NCBI GenBank assembly: GCA_013695255.1 | Contig: JACDAV010000238.1 | Coordinates: 1 to 11,361, forward strand | Direction: 5' to 3' | Origin: Chloroflexota bacterium | Lineage (GTDB): Bacteria; Chloroflexota; Limnocylindria; Limnocylindrales; CSP1-4 | DNA length: 11,361 bases | Part shown: positions 1 to 5,423 of the stretch, in pieces | Layout of the letters: each line of letters begins with the position of its first letter | How positions within the stretch are numbered: position 1 is the first letter of the stretch | Notes under the pieces: generated by a model | What the model was told of the DNA's origin: nothing | The model's input: only the letters and a program-made list of their open reading frames with translations | The model's database searches: none | Position numbers and translations under genes: made by a program

Positions 1-260
1 TTCATGCGCTGCGCGGCACGTCACTCACCGTCGGCAGCGACCTGAACACGGACGACAACGTCGTCTTCCACGGGCCGCTGACGGTCGGCGACCGGTTGAC
101 GATCGGGGACGACGCCATTCTCTTCAGGTCCGAAGTGGGCAACAACGTGACGATCGGCGAACGAGCCATCGTCGTCGGCGTCACGCTGCCGGACGGCACG
201 ACGATCCCCGAAGACGCGGTGATCACGACCCCGGGGCAGGTCGACGCGCTCATCGACTGA
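1..260 (+). CDS. Gamma-class carbonic-anhydrase-like protein, 3' part only
   Basis: Left-handed beta-helix protein cut by the window edge. The visible frame starts at base 3 and gives 85 residues before TGA 258-260. It has the hexapeptide pattern of gamma carbonic anhydrases (Cam/CamH/CcmM family): FHGPLTVGDRLTIGDDAI, then FRSEVGNNVTIGE, then GVTLPDGTTIPEDAVIT. The last segments resemble the end of the archaeal Cam helix. The first visible residue, in HAL, fits the first zinc-ligand His of the family (LHAL in Cam), and the His of VFHG fits the third. The second ligand, five residues before that His (GHxxxxHG in the family), is Asp here (DDNVVFHG). Two of three zinc histidines are therefore present, and activity as a carbonate dehydratase is uncertain. 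A non-enzymatic role, or an acyltransferase-like hexapeptide protein, remains possible. Family assignment is fairly firm; function is inferred. Confidence 0.78.
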   Translation, partial: HALRGTSLTVGSDLNTDDNVVFHGPLTVGDRLTIGDDAILFRSEVGNNVTIGERAIVVGVTLPDGTTIPEDAVITTPGQVDALID

Positions 261-262
261 GC

Positions 263-294
263 AGCGCCGTGTCACGGGGCGCTCGACGGCTTTT
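263..294 (+). terminator. Candidate terminator in the convergent gap
   Basis: AGCGCC (263-268) and GGCGCT (278-283) form a perfect 6-bp GC-rich stem just after the stop of the carbonic-anhydrase-like gene, and TTTT follows at 291-294. It overlaps the 3' end of the convergent DinB-like gene. Placement between convergent genes fits a terminator, but the T-run is short and 7 nt from the stem. Confidence 0.42.
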
Positions 295-783
295 GGTGAC
301 ACGCATCGGCGTAGTACAGGAACTCCGTGTCCGGTGCCACATGCCCGCAGTGCGCCAGCAGGATGGCCGCGTCGCGACGCTGCTGCTCGCTGTGGGTCAC
401 GATGTGGACGAGGTAGTACCAGAGCGGAAAGCGGTCGGCCGTGCCGATGTGCGCGACCGCCTCGAGGTCCTCGTCCCTCAGTGATTCGAGCCAGGCTCGC
501 ATGGTGGACTCGTCGGCGGACCACCGTTCGGCGAGCGCGGCGACCGTCGGATGGTCCTCGTCGGTGAGCGACGTCTCCCACCGCTCCGGGTGCTCTCCCT
601 GCAGCCGGAGGGCCGGCTCCGCTCCACGTCGAGCGTGTGCACGAGCGTGCCGCGCAGACTGCGGTACGTGATCGTGGCGGGCGCCGTGAACTCCTCGACC
701 GGACCGTTGGCCGCCGCGGACAGGAGCTGCCGGCTCGCCCAGTAGCTGAAGTCGAACAGCGTCACGATGTCGCGCTTGCGCAT
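272..783 (-). pseudogene. DinB-family protein, disrupted by one frameshift
   Basis: DinB/YfiT-like four-helix-bundle protein, a family of mostly uncharacterised metal-dependent enzymes including thiol transferases. From ATG 783-781 the N-terminus reads MRKRDIVTLFDFSYWASRQL and continues to TLVHTLDVE, carrying the first family His. Downstream, another minus-strand frame supplies the rest: GEHPERWETSLTDEDHPTVA, then FPLWYYLVHIVTHSEQQRRD with the HxxxH metal-binding helix, ending at the stop 274-272. The halves join if one base is restored near 610-616, in a GGGCCGG run. The 512-nt span plus one base gives 171 codons, a normal DinB length. The gene is divergent from the sigma gene and converges on the carbonic-anhydrase-like gene with 11 nt between stops. 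A real lesion and a homopolymer/assembly error are equally possible. Confidence 0.8.
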
Positions 784-873
784 GGGTTCTCCCACACCCG
801 GATGCCGGCGCCGTGGGCCGCCGGACCTGCGCATGATGCGCCCGGGAAAGAGCGCCCGGCCCTGTTGCAACGG

Positions 874-894
874 ATGGCGGGCGGAAACCGCCAT
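874..894. promoter_or_regulatory. Perfect inverted repeat in the divergent promoter region
   Basis: ATGGCGG (874-880) and CCGCCAT (888-894) are perfect 7-bp inverted arms around a 7-nt spacer. They lie in the 147-nt gap (784-930) between the divergent DinB-like and sigma genes, 37 nt before the chosen sigma start. The repeat could be a dimeric repressor site or a hairpin in the sigma leader. TTGCAA at 865-870 just upstream resembles a -35 element, but no clear -10 follows at normal spacing. Confidence 0.35.
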
Positions 895-918
895 GAGAGG
901 CGAACCACACGCGAAGGC

Positions 919-925
919 GGGGAGG
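919..925 (+). promoter_or_regulatory. Ribosome binding site that fixes the TTG start of the sigma gene
   Basis: GGGGAGG sits 5 nt before TTG 931. No in-frame ATG nearby has such a site: ATG 874 lies inside the inverted repeat and would add 19 residues unlike any sigma-factor N-terminus. This supports initiation at TTG. Confidence 0.65.
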
Positions 926-930
926 CACCG

Positions 931-1482
931 TTGCAGCACCAGCTCGTGCAGCGAGCCAGGAACGGCGATCACGATGCGTTCTCCGCGCTCGTGGAGCCGG
1001 AATTCGGGCGCCTGTACGGGCTGGCCGGTCTGATCCTCGGGACTCCGACCGGCGCGGAGGACGCCGTGCAAGAGGCGCTGCTCAAGGCGTGGCGGGACCT
1101 GCCGGCCTTGCGCGATGCCGATCGCTTCCAGGCCTGGCTTCGCAGGCTGGTGATCAACGCCTGTCATGACGAGGGCCGGCGGCTCGGACGCCGGCGTGGG
1201 GAGGTGGCGCTGGCCCCGGAGCATCAACCGGCCATCGGCGATGGGCTGGACGGGATCGTGCAGCGCGACGAGCTGGCGCACGCCTTCGGAAGACTGTCGA
1301 ACGAGGAGCGAACGGTGATCGCCCTGCGCTACTACCTGGACCTGTCCTCGGCCGAGGCAGCCCGGGCACTCGGTCTCCGCGAGGTGACCTATCGCAGCAG
1401 GCTCCACCGGGCGATCCGCAGCCTCGGCAGCGCCATGGTGGCGGCGGACCGCAGCACGGATCTGAGAGGACGATGGGCATGA
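931..1482 (+). CDS. ECF-subfamily RNA polymerase sigma factor
   Basis: Directs RNA polymerase to a small regulon, usually in response to envelope or chemical stress. The 183-residue product has the compact two-domain ECF form. Region 2 covers about residues 5-75: the start LVQRARNGDHDAFSALVEP, the core-binding stretch GAEDAVQEALLKAWRDLP and the -10 recognition stretch FQAWLRRLVINACHDEGRR. Region 4 covers about 110-170: LSNEERTVIALRYYLDLSSA, then a helix-turn-helix ending VTYRSRLHRAIRSL. The TTG start at 931 is chosen because a strong GGGGAGG site lies 5 nt upstream and the protein then begins as ECF factors normally do. Its TGA (1480-1482) overlaps the ATG of the next gene, so the two are translationally coupled. 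That pairing suggests control by the downstream membrane protein. Target genes are not evident here. Confidence 0.93.
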   Translation: MQHQLVQRARNGDHDAFSALVEPEFGRLYGLAGLILGTPTGAEDAVQEALLKAWRDLPALRDADRFQAWLRRLVINACHDEGRRLGRRRGEVALAPEHQPAIGDGLDGIVQRDELAHAFGRLSNEERTVIALRYYLDLSSAEAARALGLREVTYRSRLHRAIRSLGSAMVAADRSTDLRGRWA

Positions 1483-2315
1483 AGGACGAACGGGATCTCG
1501 AGACACGGCTGGCCGCATGGCTGCACGCCGCAGCTCCGGCTCCCACTCCGGGTCTGGCCGATCGTCTCCTGCGGCGGACCGGGGCCACCCATCAGCGACG
1601 CGCGTGGAGCGTGTGGGCCGTGCTGGCGCCCGCCCTCGGGGCCGCGGCGGCGGTCATCGTGGCGGTGGTGCTGGGCCTGCAGCTGCTGGGCGTTCCCCCG
1701 GGACCCCCGCCGGTCGGGAGCCAGCCGACGATCGGGACCCCGGCAACGCCAACCGCCGTGTCGTCACCGTCGACGTCGCCGACGGACGTGTCGTCGCAAT
1801 CAGTGTCGCCGACCGACGTGTCGTCGCCATCGACGCCCGCGGCGGCTTCGACCGAGCCGGCGCTGTCGCAGTCCTGCCCGAATGCGACCGATGGCTACAC
1901 CGTCGACTACCCGGCCGACTGGTTCGCGAACGATGAGATCCAGCCGAGGGGCCAGCTCGACGGGGTCGCCGCCTGCCGGTACTTCGCACCGAGGCCGTTC
2001 GAAGCGCTGCCCAACGCCGGCGTCCCGCCGACGGTCGCCATCGGCTCCCAACTCGTGCCGGAGCCACCACTGGTGATCGGGACGCTGCTGAGCAGCCGAA
2101 CCACGACCGTCGACGGCCGCGCTGCGACGGCCCGGGAATACGAGACCGGGGAGGGGGCTTTCATGCCGCCCGGCACCCTCGTCTACGAGTACCTGATCGC
2201 CCTCGATGGCGGCGGCTTCCTGCTGGCGGGCACGGACTCGACGCGTGACGGCGACTACGCGGAGCACAAGCGGGTCCTCGACCTGATGCTCCAGACGCTC
2301 GAGTTCACGCCCTAG
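1479..2315 (+). CDS. Membrane-anchored protein coupled to the sigma factor, putative anti-sigma
   Basis: Probable regulator of the preceding sigma factor, inferred mainly from the ATGA overlap. ATG 1479 is preferred over ATG 1473 because GAGAGGA (1464-1470) is 8 nt from the first and only 2 nt from the second. The 278-residue product has a charged cytoplasmic N-terminus (about 1-42, no zinc-type HxxxCxxC motif), one membrane helix (about 45-70), a Ser/Thr/Pro-rich spacer (about 73-130), and an outer domain from about 131 to the end. That domain contains two cysteines (C133, C166) that could form a disulfide, and YTVDYPADWF, recalling PsbP/LpqN-like lipoprotein domains. The N-terminal arm is short for a classical anti-sigma domain, so direct sigma binding is unproven. 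It could instead be a surface sensor or a regulon product. Confidence 0.62.
   Translation: MKDERDLETRLAAWLHAAAPAPTPGLADRLLRRTGATHQRRAWSVWAVLAPALGAAAAVIVAVVLGLQLLGVPPGPPPVGSQPTIGTPATPTAVSSPSTSPTDVSSQSVSPTDVSSPSTPAAASTEPALSQSCPNATDGYTVDYPADWFANDEIQPRGQLDGVAACRYFAPRPFEALPNAGVPPTVAIGSQLVPEPPLVIGTLLSSRTTTVDGRAATAREYETGEGAFMPPGTLVYEYLIALDGGGFLLAGTDSTRDGDYAEHKRVLDLMLQTLEFTP
1758..1838 (+). repeat. 30-bp in-frame tandem repeat, about 2.7 units
   Basis: Units start at 1758, 1788 and 1818, each beginning GTGTCGTC. They encode VSSPSTSPTD, VSSQSVSPTD and VSSPSTP. The repeat forms the flexible extracellular spacer of the anti-sigma-like protein. Copy number could vary between strains without breaking the frame. 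Confidence 0.8.
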
Positions 2316-2680
2316 ACTCTCTCAGGCGGCTGGCCTTCGCCTGGGTGATGCTTCCTTGCCGAGATCGGCCCACCCGCGACGTCCCGTGCGGCGCGCGCGT
2401 GGCACTCATGGCGAACTTCCCGCCACGGATCGCCATGTCTTGGTGGACCGCGGCCGAGTTTGCTCAATGTGGAGGACCTGGCAGAGACTCGGCGCTGCAT
2501 CTCGCCGAGGGTGTCCCGATCAACCGGACCCCCTCGCGAGCCGGTCGAGCACCTCGGCGATGTCGGCGGCTGCTCGATCGACCGTCGCCCATTCCTCGAG
2601 CGGAATGCGACCAGTCAGGCGCCGATCCGGTCGAGTCTGCTCGACATCTCGAGGTCGACACCGGCGATACTGGCGGACAC
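2316..2680. other. 365-bp stretch without a supported gene
   Basis: Open frames on both strands lack good ribosome sites and have shadow-like composition. The only protein-like stretch is on the minus strand, ending at the stop near 2520 (GRIPLEEWATVDRAAADIAE). It has no credible start and may be the relic of a lost gene. The right end is rich in CTCGAG-type inverted repeats, including GTCGAG (2630-2635) with CTCGAC (2640-2645). GATACT (2666-2671) ends 9 nt before the YdeI-like ATG and TCGACA (2641-2646) lies 19 nt upstream of it. Together they are a weak promoter candidate giving a nearly leaderless transcript. Confidence 0.45.
2321..2345 (+). terminator. Candidate hairpin after the sigma/anti-sigma pair
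   Basis: CTCAGGCG (2321-2328) pairs with CGCCTGGG (2338-2345) over 8 bp with one G-U pair and a 9-nt loop. It begins 6 nt after the TAG of the anti-sigma-like gene. No uridine tract follows directly, so termination is only suggested by position. Confidence 0.33.
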
Positions 2681-3028
2681 ATGAGCCCGTTGGACATCGC
2701 CCGGTCCATCCCGATCGCCACGGACGCGGACTTCGACCGCTGGTTGGGCGCCCACGGCGCGACCGAGCGGGAGGTCGTGATCGCGATCTACAAGCAGGCA
2801 TCCGGCAGGCAGACCGTCAAACTCGTTGCGCTGCAGGAGGTCGCGCTGTGCCAGGGCTGGGTCGACAGGTAGACCAGGCGGATCGATGACGAGCGCTATG
2901 CGATCCGGTTCGTTCCGCGACGCCCCGGCTCGAATTGGTCGCCCGGGAACCGCGAGGCTGCTCTCCGCCTGCTGGCGGCCGGGCGCGTCAGGCCGCCGGG
3001 CGCCGCGACGCTGCCGAGGGACCTGTGA
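2681..3028 (+). pseudogene. YdeI/OmpD-associated family protein with in-frame TAG
   Basis: From ATG 2681 the frame reads as an N-terminal YdeI-type domain: DADFDRWLGAHGATEREVVI, AIYKQASGRQTVKL, EVALCQGWVDR. TAG at 2870-2872 then interrupts it. The same frame continues with further family sequence, TRRIDDERYAIRFVPRRPGS then NWSPGNREAALRLLAAGR, to TGA 3026-3028. Intact relatives read roughly CFGWIDxxxRRxDDERYxxRFxPR through this point, so the stop replaces a sense codon, perhaps CAG to TAG. The total of 115 codons is also short of the roughly 190 usual in the family, so the C-terminus is missing too. YdeI-like proteins are linked to tolerance of some antimicrobial peptides, but no function should be assumed for this remnant. 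Recoding is unlikely, because TAG is not used that way in any neighbour. Confidence 0.75.
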
Positions 3029-3123
3029 CCCCGCCGGCGTGGCCGCGGAGGTGGTTGCGCTCCCGCCTATCCTCCAGAGCGAGCCGGGCGAGGCGAAGTG
3101 GATCGAACCCGGGCCGGCAACGC

Positions 3124-3131
3124 AGGTGATC
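3124..3131 (+). promoter_or_regulatory. Extended Shine-Dalgarno of the NuoL/MrpD-like gene
   Basis: AGGTGATC ends 4 nt before ATG 3136 and matches the 3' half of the full anti-Shine-Dalgarno complement AAGGAGGTGATC. The NuoM-like gene uses the same element: GGTGATC at 7082-7088, 2 nt before ATG 7091. The 107-nt gap upstream of it (3029-3135) shows no convincing promoter. Confidence 0.5.
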
Positions 3132-3135
3132 CAGC

Positions 3136-4638
3136 ATGCAGACTGAGTCGATCGCCCCGTTCCTGGCCATGGCGGTTGCCCTTGCGGGAGCCGCCCTGGT
3201 CGTCGCGACCCGCCACACGCCCAACCTCCGGGAAGGGTGCTCCCTCGTCGCCGCGGTGGTCCAGTTCGTCCTCGTCCTGACGATGATCCCGCCGGTCCTC
3301 GCCGGCGGGACGCTCCACTTCACGGTCCTGCCCTTCCTGCCCCAGGTCGCGATCGCATTCCGGGTCGATGCCCTTGCGCTCGTATTCGGCATGACGGCGT
3401 CATTCCTCTGGATCCTGACCACCGTCTATTCGATCGGCTACATGCGTCATGGCCAGGAGAAGGATCAGACGCGGTACTACGCCTTCTTCGCCCTCGCCAT
3501 GGCGGCCACCATGGCGGTGGCCTTCTCCGCCAACCTCCTGACGCTGTACGTCTTCTACGAGCTGCTCACCTTCATGACCTACCCGCTGCTGACGCACACG
3601 GGGTCAAGAGAGGCCTACGCTGCTGGGCAGAAATACCTCCTCTACCAGCTCGGCGCCTCCTTCATCTTCCTGCTGCCGGCGATCATTCTCACGTACACCC
3701 TGTCAGGCACCTTTGACTTCCGACCAAACGGAGTCTTTCCACCCGGTACCAGCGCCACGGTGCTGGTGATCGTCTACGGGTTCTTCCTGGCCGGCAGCGC
3801 GAAGGCGGCGATCATGCCGTTTCACGCCTGGCTGCCGGCAGCGATGATCGCTCCGACACCGGTCAGTGCCCTGCTCCACGCGGTCGCCGTGGTCAACGCG
3901 GGTGTCTTCCTGATCCTCCGCGTGATCCTCGACATCTTCGGCAGGGACCTCCTTCGAGAGCTCGATCTCGACGTCGTGACCGCCATCGTCGTCTCGGTCA
4001 CGATGCTGCTGGCGTCGCTCCGTGCGCTGAGGCTGGACAGCCTGAAGGCGGTTCTCGCGTACTCAACCATCGGTCAGCTGTCCTACATGATCCTGGGAGT
4101 CGTGCTCCTGAGCCCGACGGCGATGGTCGGGGGGATCATGCACATGGTGAACCATGCCGAGTCCAAGATCGTCCTCTTCTTCTGCGCCGGCTCCATCTAC
4201 CTTGCTACCCGCAAGACAAACATCTCCGAGCTCGGCGGCATCGGACGAGAGATGCCGTGGACCATGACGGCCTTCGCGATCGGGGCGCTCAGCATCGTCG
4301 GTCTCCCGCCGACGGCCGGCTTCATCACCAAGTGGTTCCTCGTCACCGGTTCGATCGAGGCGGGCAGTCTTGCCGTCCTCGTCGTCCTCGTGACCACCAC
4401 GCTGCTGAGCGCCGCTTACTACTTCCGGATCATTCGCGCCGCCTTCTTCGGGTCGCCGCCGGAGCAGGACGCCGGGGCAACGCAACGCGCCGAGGACAGC
4501 TCTCGGCTGGCACGTCCGACGAATCGGGAGCTTTCGCCGCTCATCGTCGGGCCCTTGCTGGTGGGCGCAGTCCTGTCCGTGCTGCTGGGGATCTTCCCGA
4601 GCTTCTTCATCGAGCTGGCTCGGCTCGCCCTGGCCTGA
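3136..4638 (+). CDS. NuoL/MrpD-type proton-conducting antiporter-like subunit
   Basis: Polytopic membrane protein of the complex I NuoL/M/N and Mrp antiporter family (500 residues, normal length, roughly 14 helices). Proton-path positions are visible: Glu142 in FYELLTFMTYPL (helix 5), Lys223 in GSAKAAIMPFHAWLP (helix 7) and Lys399 in GFITKWFLVTGS (helix 12). The stretch after APTPVSALLHAV reads VVNAGVF, with Asn254 where many stand-alone subunit-D-like relatives, as I recall them, have Lys. LDSLKAVLAYSTIGQLSYM and HMVNHAESKIVLFFCAG are further family signatures. No other complex I or Mrp genes are visible, so it probably works as an ion-coupling module. The nearby DabA suggests a DabB/MpsA-like role, although a SulP gene lies between and another antiporter gene touches dabA. 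Stand-alone cation/proton antiport is the main alternative. An extended Shine-Dalgarno supports the start. Confidence 0.9.
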   Translation: MQTESIAPFLAMAVALAGAALVVATRHTPNLREGCSLVAAVVQFVLVLTMIPPVLAGGTLHFTVLPFLPQVAIAFRVDALALVFGMTASFLWILTTVYSIGYMRHGQEKDQTRYYAFFALAMAATMAVAFSANLLTLYVFYELLTFMTYPLLTHTGSREAYAAGQKYLLYQLGASFIFLLPAIILTYTLSGTFDFRPNGVFPPGTSATVLVIVYGFFLAGSAKAAIMPFHAWLPAAMIAPTPVSALLHAVAVVNAGVFLILRVILDIFGRDLLRELDLDVVTAIVVSVTMLLASLRALRLDSLKAVLAYSTIGQLSYMILGVVLLSPTAMVGGIMHMVNHAESKIVLFFCAGSIYLATRKTNISELGGIGREMPWTMTAFAIGALSIVGLPPTAGFITKWFLVTGSIEAGSLAVLVVLVTTTLLSAAYYFRIIRAAFFGSPPEQDAGATQRAEDSSRLARPTNRELSPLIVGPLLVGAVLSVLLGIFPSFFIELARLALA

Positions 4639-5140
4639 GCCGCTCGGCCGTGCTGGCCGCCGGTTCGAGTTGAACGAGACCCAGTCTGGGCTCACCGGTG
4701 GTGCCTGAAGTCGCGCTGCGCGGACGGATCCGCGCCGACGGCGTCCCCTCCGGCACGATTGCCGCGACCGCGGACGGTGGAGCACCGGGCGGAATCGTTA
4801 CAAGACGGTTACGACTTTCTAGCCGAATCGTGAACGGCCGCGCACCGCCAGGGGTCCTAGAGTCGGCGCGGGACAGAGCGGCTTTGCCCCTGGTCACGCA
4901 TCGAGGAGGGGCCACGATGGCACACAGCGGCGCACACGAACCGGAAGTGGCGTCCGCAACACCCCCGCTGCCAAAGGACTGGGTCCCCGGGCTCCTCGAG
5001 AACTGGCGAACCGACCTCCTGTCGGGCTTCGTCATCTTCCTGATCGCGCTGCCGCTGTCGCTCGGCATCGCGATCGCCTCGGGCGCCCCGCCCATGGCCG
5101 GCATCATCACCGCGATCGTGGGCGGGATGCTCGTGTCGCT
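4634..5140 (+). repeat. First unit of a 507-bp tandem direct duplication
   Basis: Begins on the last codons of the NuoL/MrpD-like gene (CCTGAGCCGCTCG, containing its TGA) and covers the SulP upstream region and the first SulP codons. It matches 5141-5647 with roughly 20 substitutions and three small indels by eye, about 96 percent identity. Bases 4760-4823, which include the GTTAC repeat, are unchanged between units. Confidence 0.92.
4797..4812 (+). promoter_or_regulatory. GTTAC-N6-GTTAC direct repeat, copy 1
   Basis: GTTAC at 4797-4801 and 4808-4812 repeat with an 11-bp period, the architecture of operators bound by OmpR-family response regulators (PhoB/PhoP, GlnR). It lies 104 nt before the truncated SulP ATG. 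TAGAGT at 4858-4863 is a possible -10 element without a matching -35. The regulator is not in the window. Confidence 0.45.
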
Positions 5141-5180
5141 CCTGAGCGGCTCGGCCGTGCTGGCCGCCGGTTGGAGTTGA
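4917..5180 (+). pseudogene. Truncated SulP N-terminus from the tandem duplication
   Basis: An 87-codon frame with the same strong site (AGGAGG, 4904-4909) and start as the intact SulP gene. Residues 1-79 match the full protein except one Leu/Phe difference at residue 76. After SGS the frame runs into duplicated intergenic DNA, adds AVLAAGWS and stops at TGA 5178-5180. The product would hold the cytoplasmic N-tail and only one or two membrane helices, so it cannot transport. Six of the seven coding differences from the intact copy are synonymous. That is surprising for a freely decaying fragment, but mutations in the intact copy or gene conversion could explain it. Best treated as a pseudogene; a small membrane peptide is possible. 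Confidence 0.85.
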
Positions 5181-5222
5181 ACGACCCAGTCTGGGCTCAC
5201 GGGTAGTGCCTGAAGTCGCGCT

Positions 5223-5240
5223 GCGCGGACGGATCCGCGC
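5223..5240 (+). other. Stable leader hairpin, present in both duplicated units
   Basis: GCGCGGA (5223-5229) and TCCGCGC (5234-5240) form a perfect 7-bp stem with a 4-nt CGGA loop. The same hairpin is at 4718-4735 in the first unit, 80 nt after the NuoL/MrpD-like stop. No T-run follows. It may terminate weakly, pause RNA polymerase or simply reflect GC content. Unit 2 has a further GTCCGC/GCGGAC pair (5248-5253, 5275-5280), broken in unit 1 by a C/G change. Confidence 0.4.
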
Positions 5241-5301
5241 CGACGGCGTCCGCTCCGGCACGACTGCCGCGACCGCGGACGGTGGAGCACCGGGCGGAAT
5301 C

Positions 5302-5317
5302 GTTACAAGACGGTTAC
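5302..5317 (+). promoter_or_regulatory. GTTAC-N6-GTTAC direct repeat, copy 2
   Basis: GTTAC at 5302-5306 and 5313-5317, identical in sequence and spacing to copy 1, 106 nt before the SulP ATG. It lies in a 64-nt block (5265-5328) unchanged between units, while the flanks carry substitutions. Probable operator or activator site for the SulP-NuoM-DabA gene set; the bound protein is unknown. Confidence 0.48.
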
Positions 5318-5423
5318 GACTTTCTAGCGGAATCATGAACGGCCGCGCAGCGGCGGTGGGTCCTAGAGTCGGCGCGGGGACAGAGCGGCTTTGCCCCTGG
5401 TCACGCATCGAGGAGGGGCCACG

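Noticed and set aside
2520..2640. Minus-strand tail GRIPLEEWATVDRAAADIAE ending at 2520, looking like the C-terminus of a protein
   Set aside because: No credible start or ribosome site, no upstream conserved sequence in that frame or by a simple frameshift, and about 35 residues is too short to identify.
4645..4659. CGGCC/GGCCG 5-bp hairpin after the NuoL/MrpD-like stop
   Set aside because: Too short and without a T-run to call a terminator; such pairs are common at this GC content.
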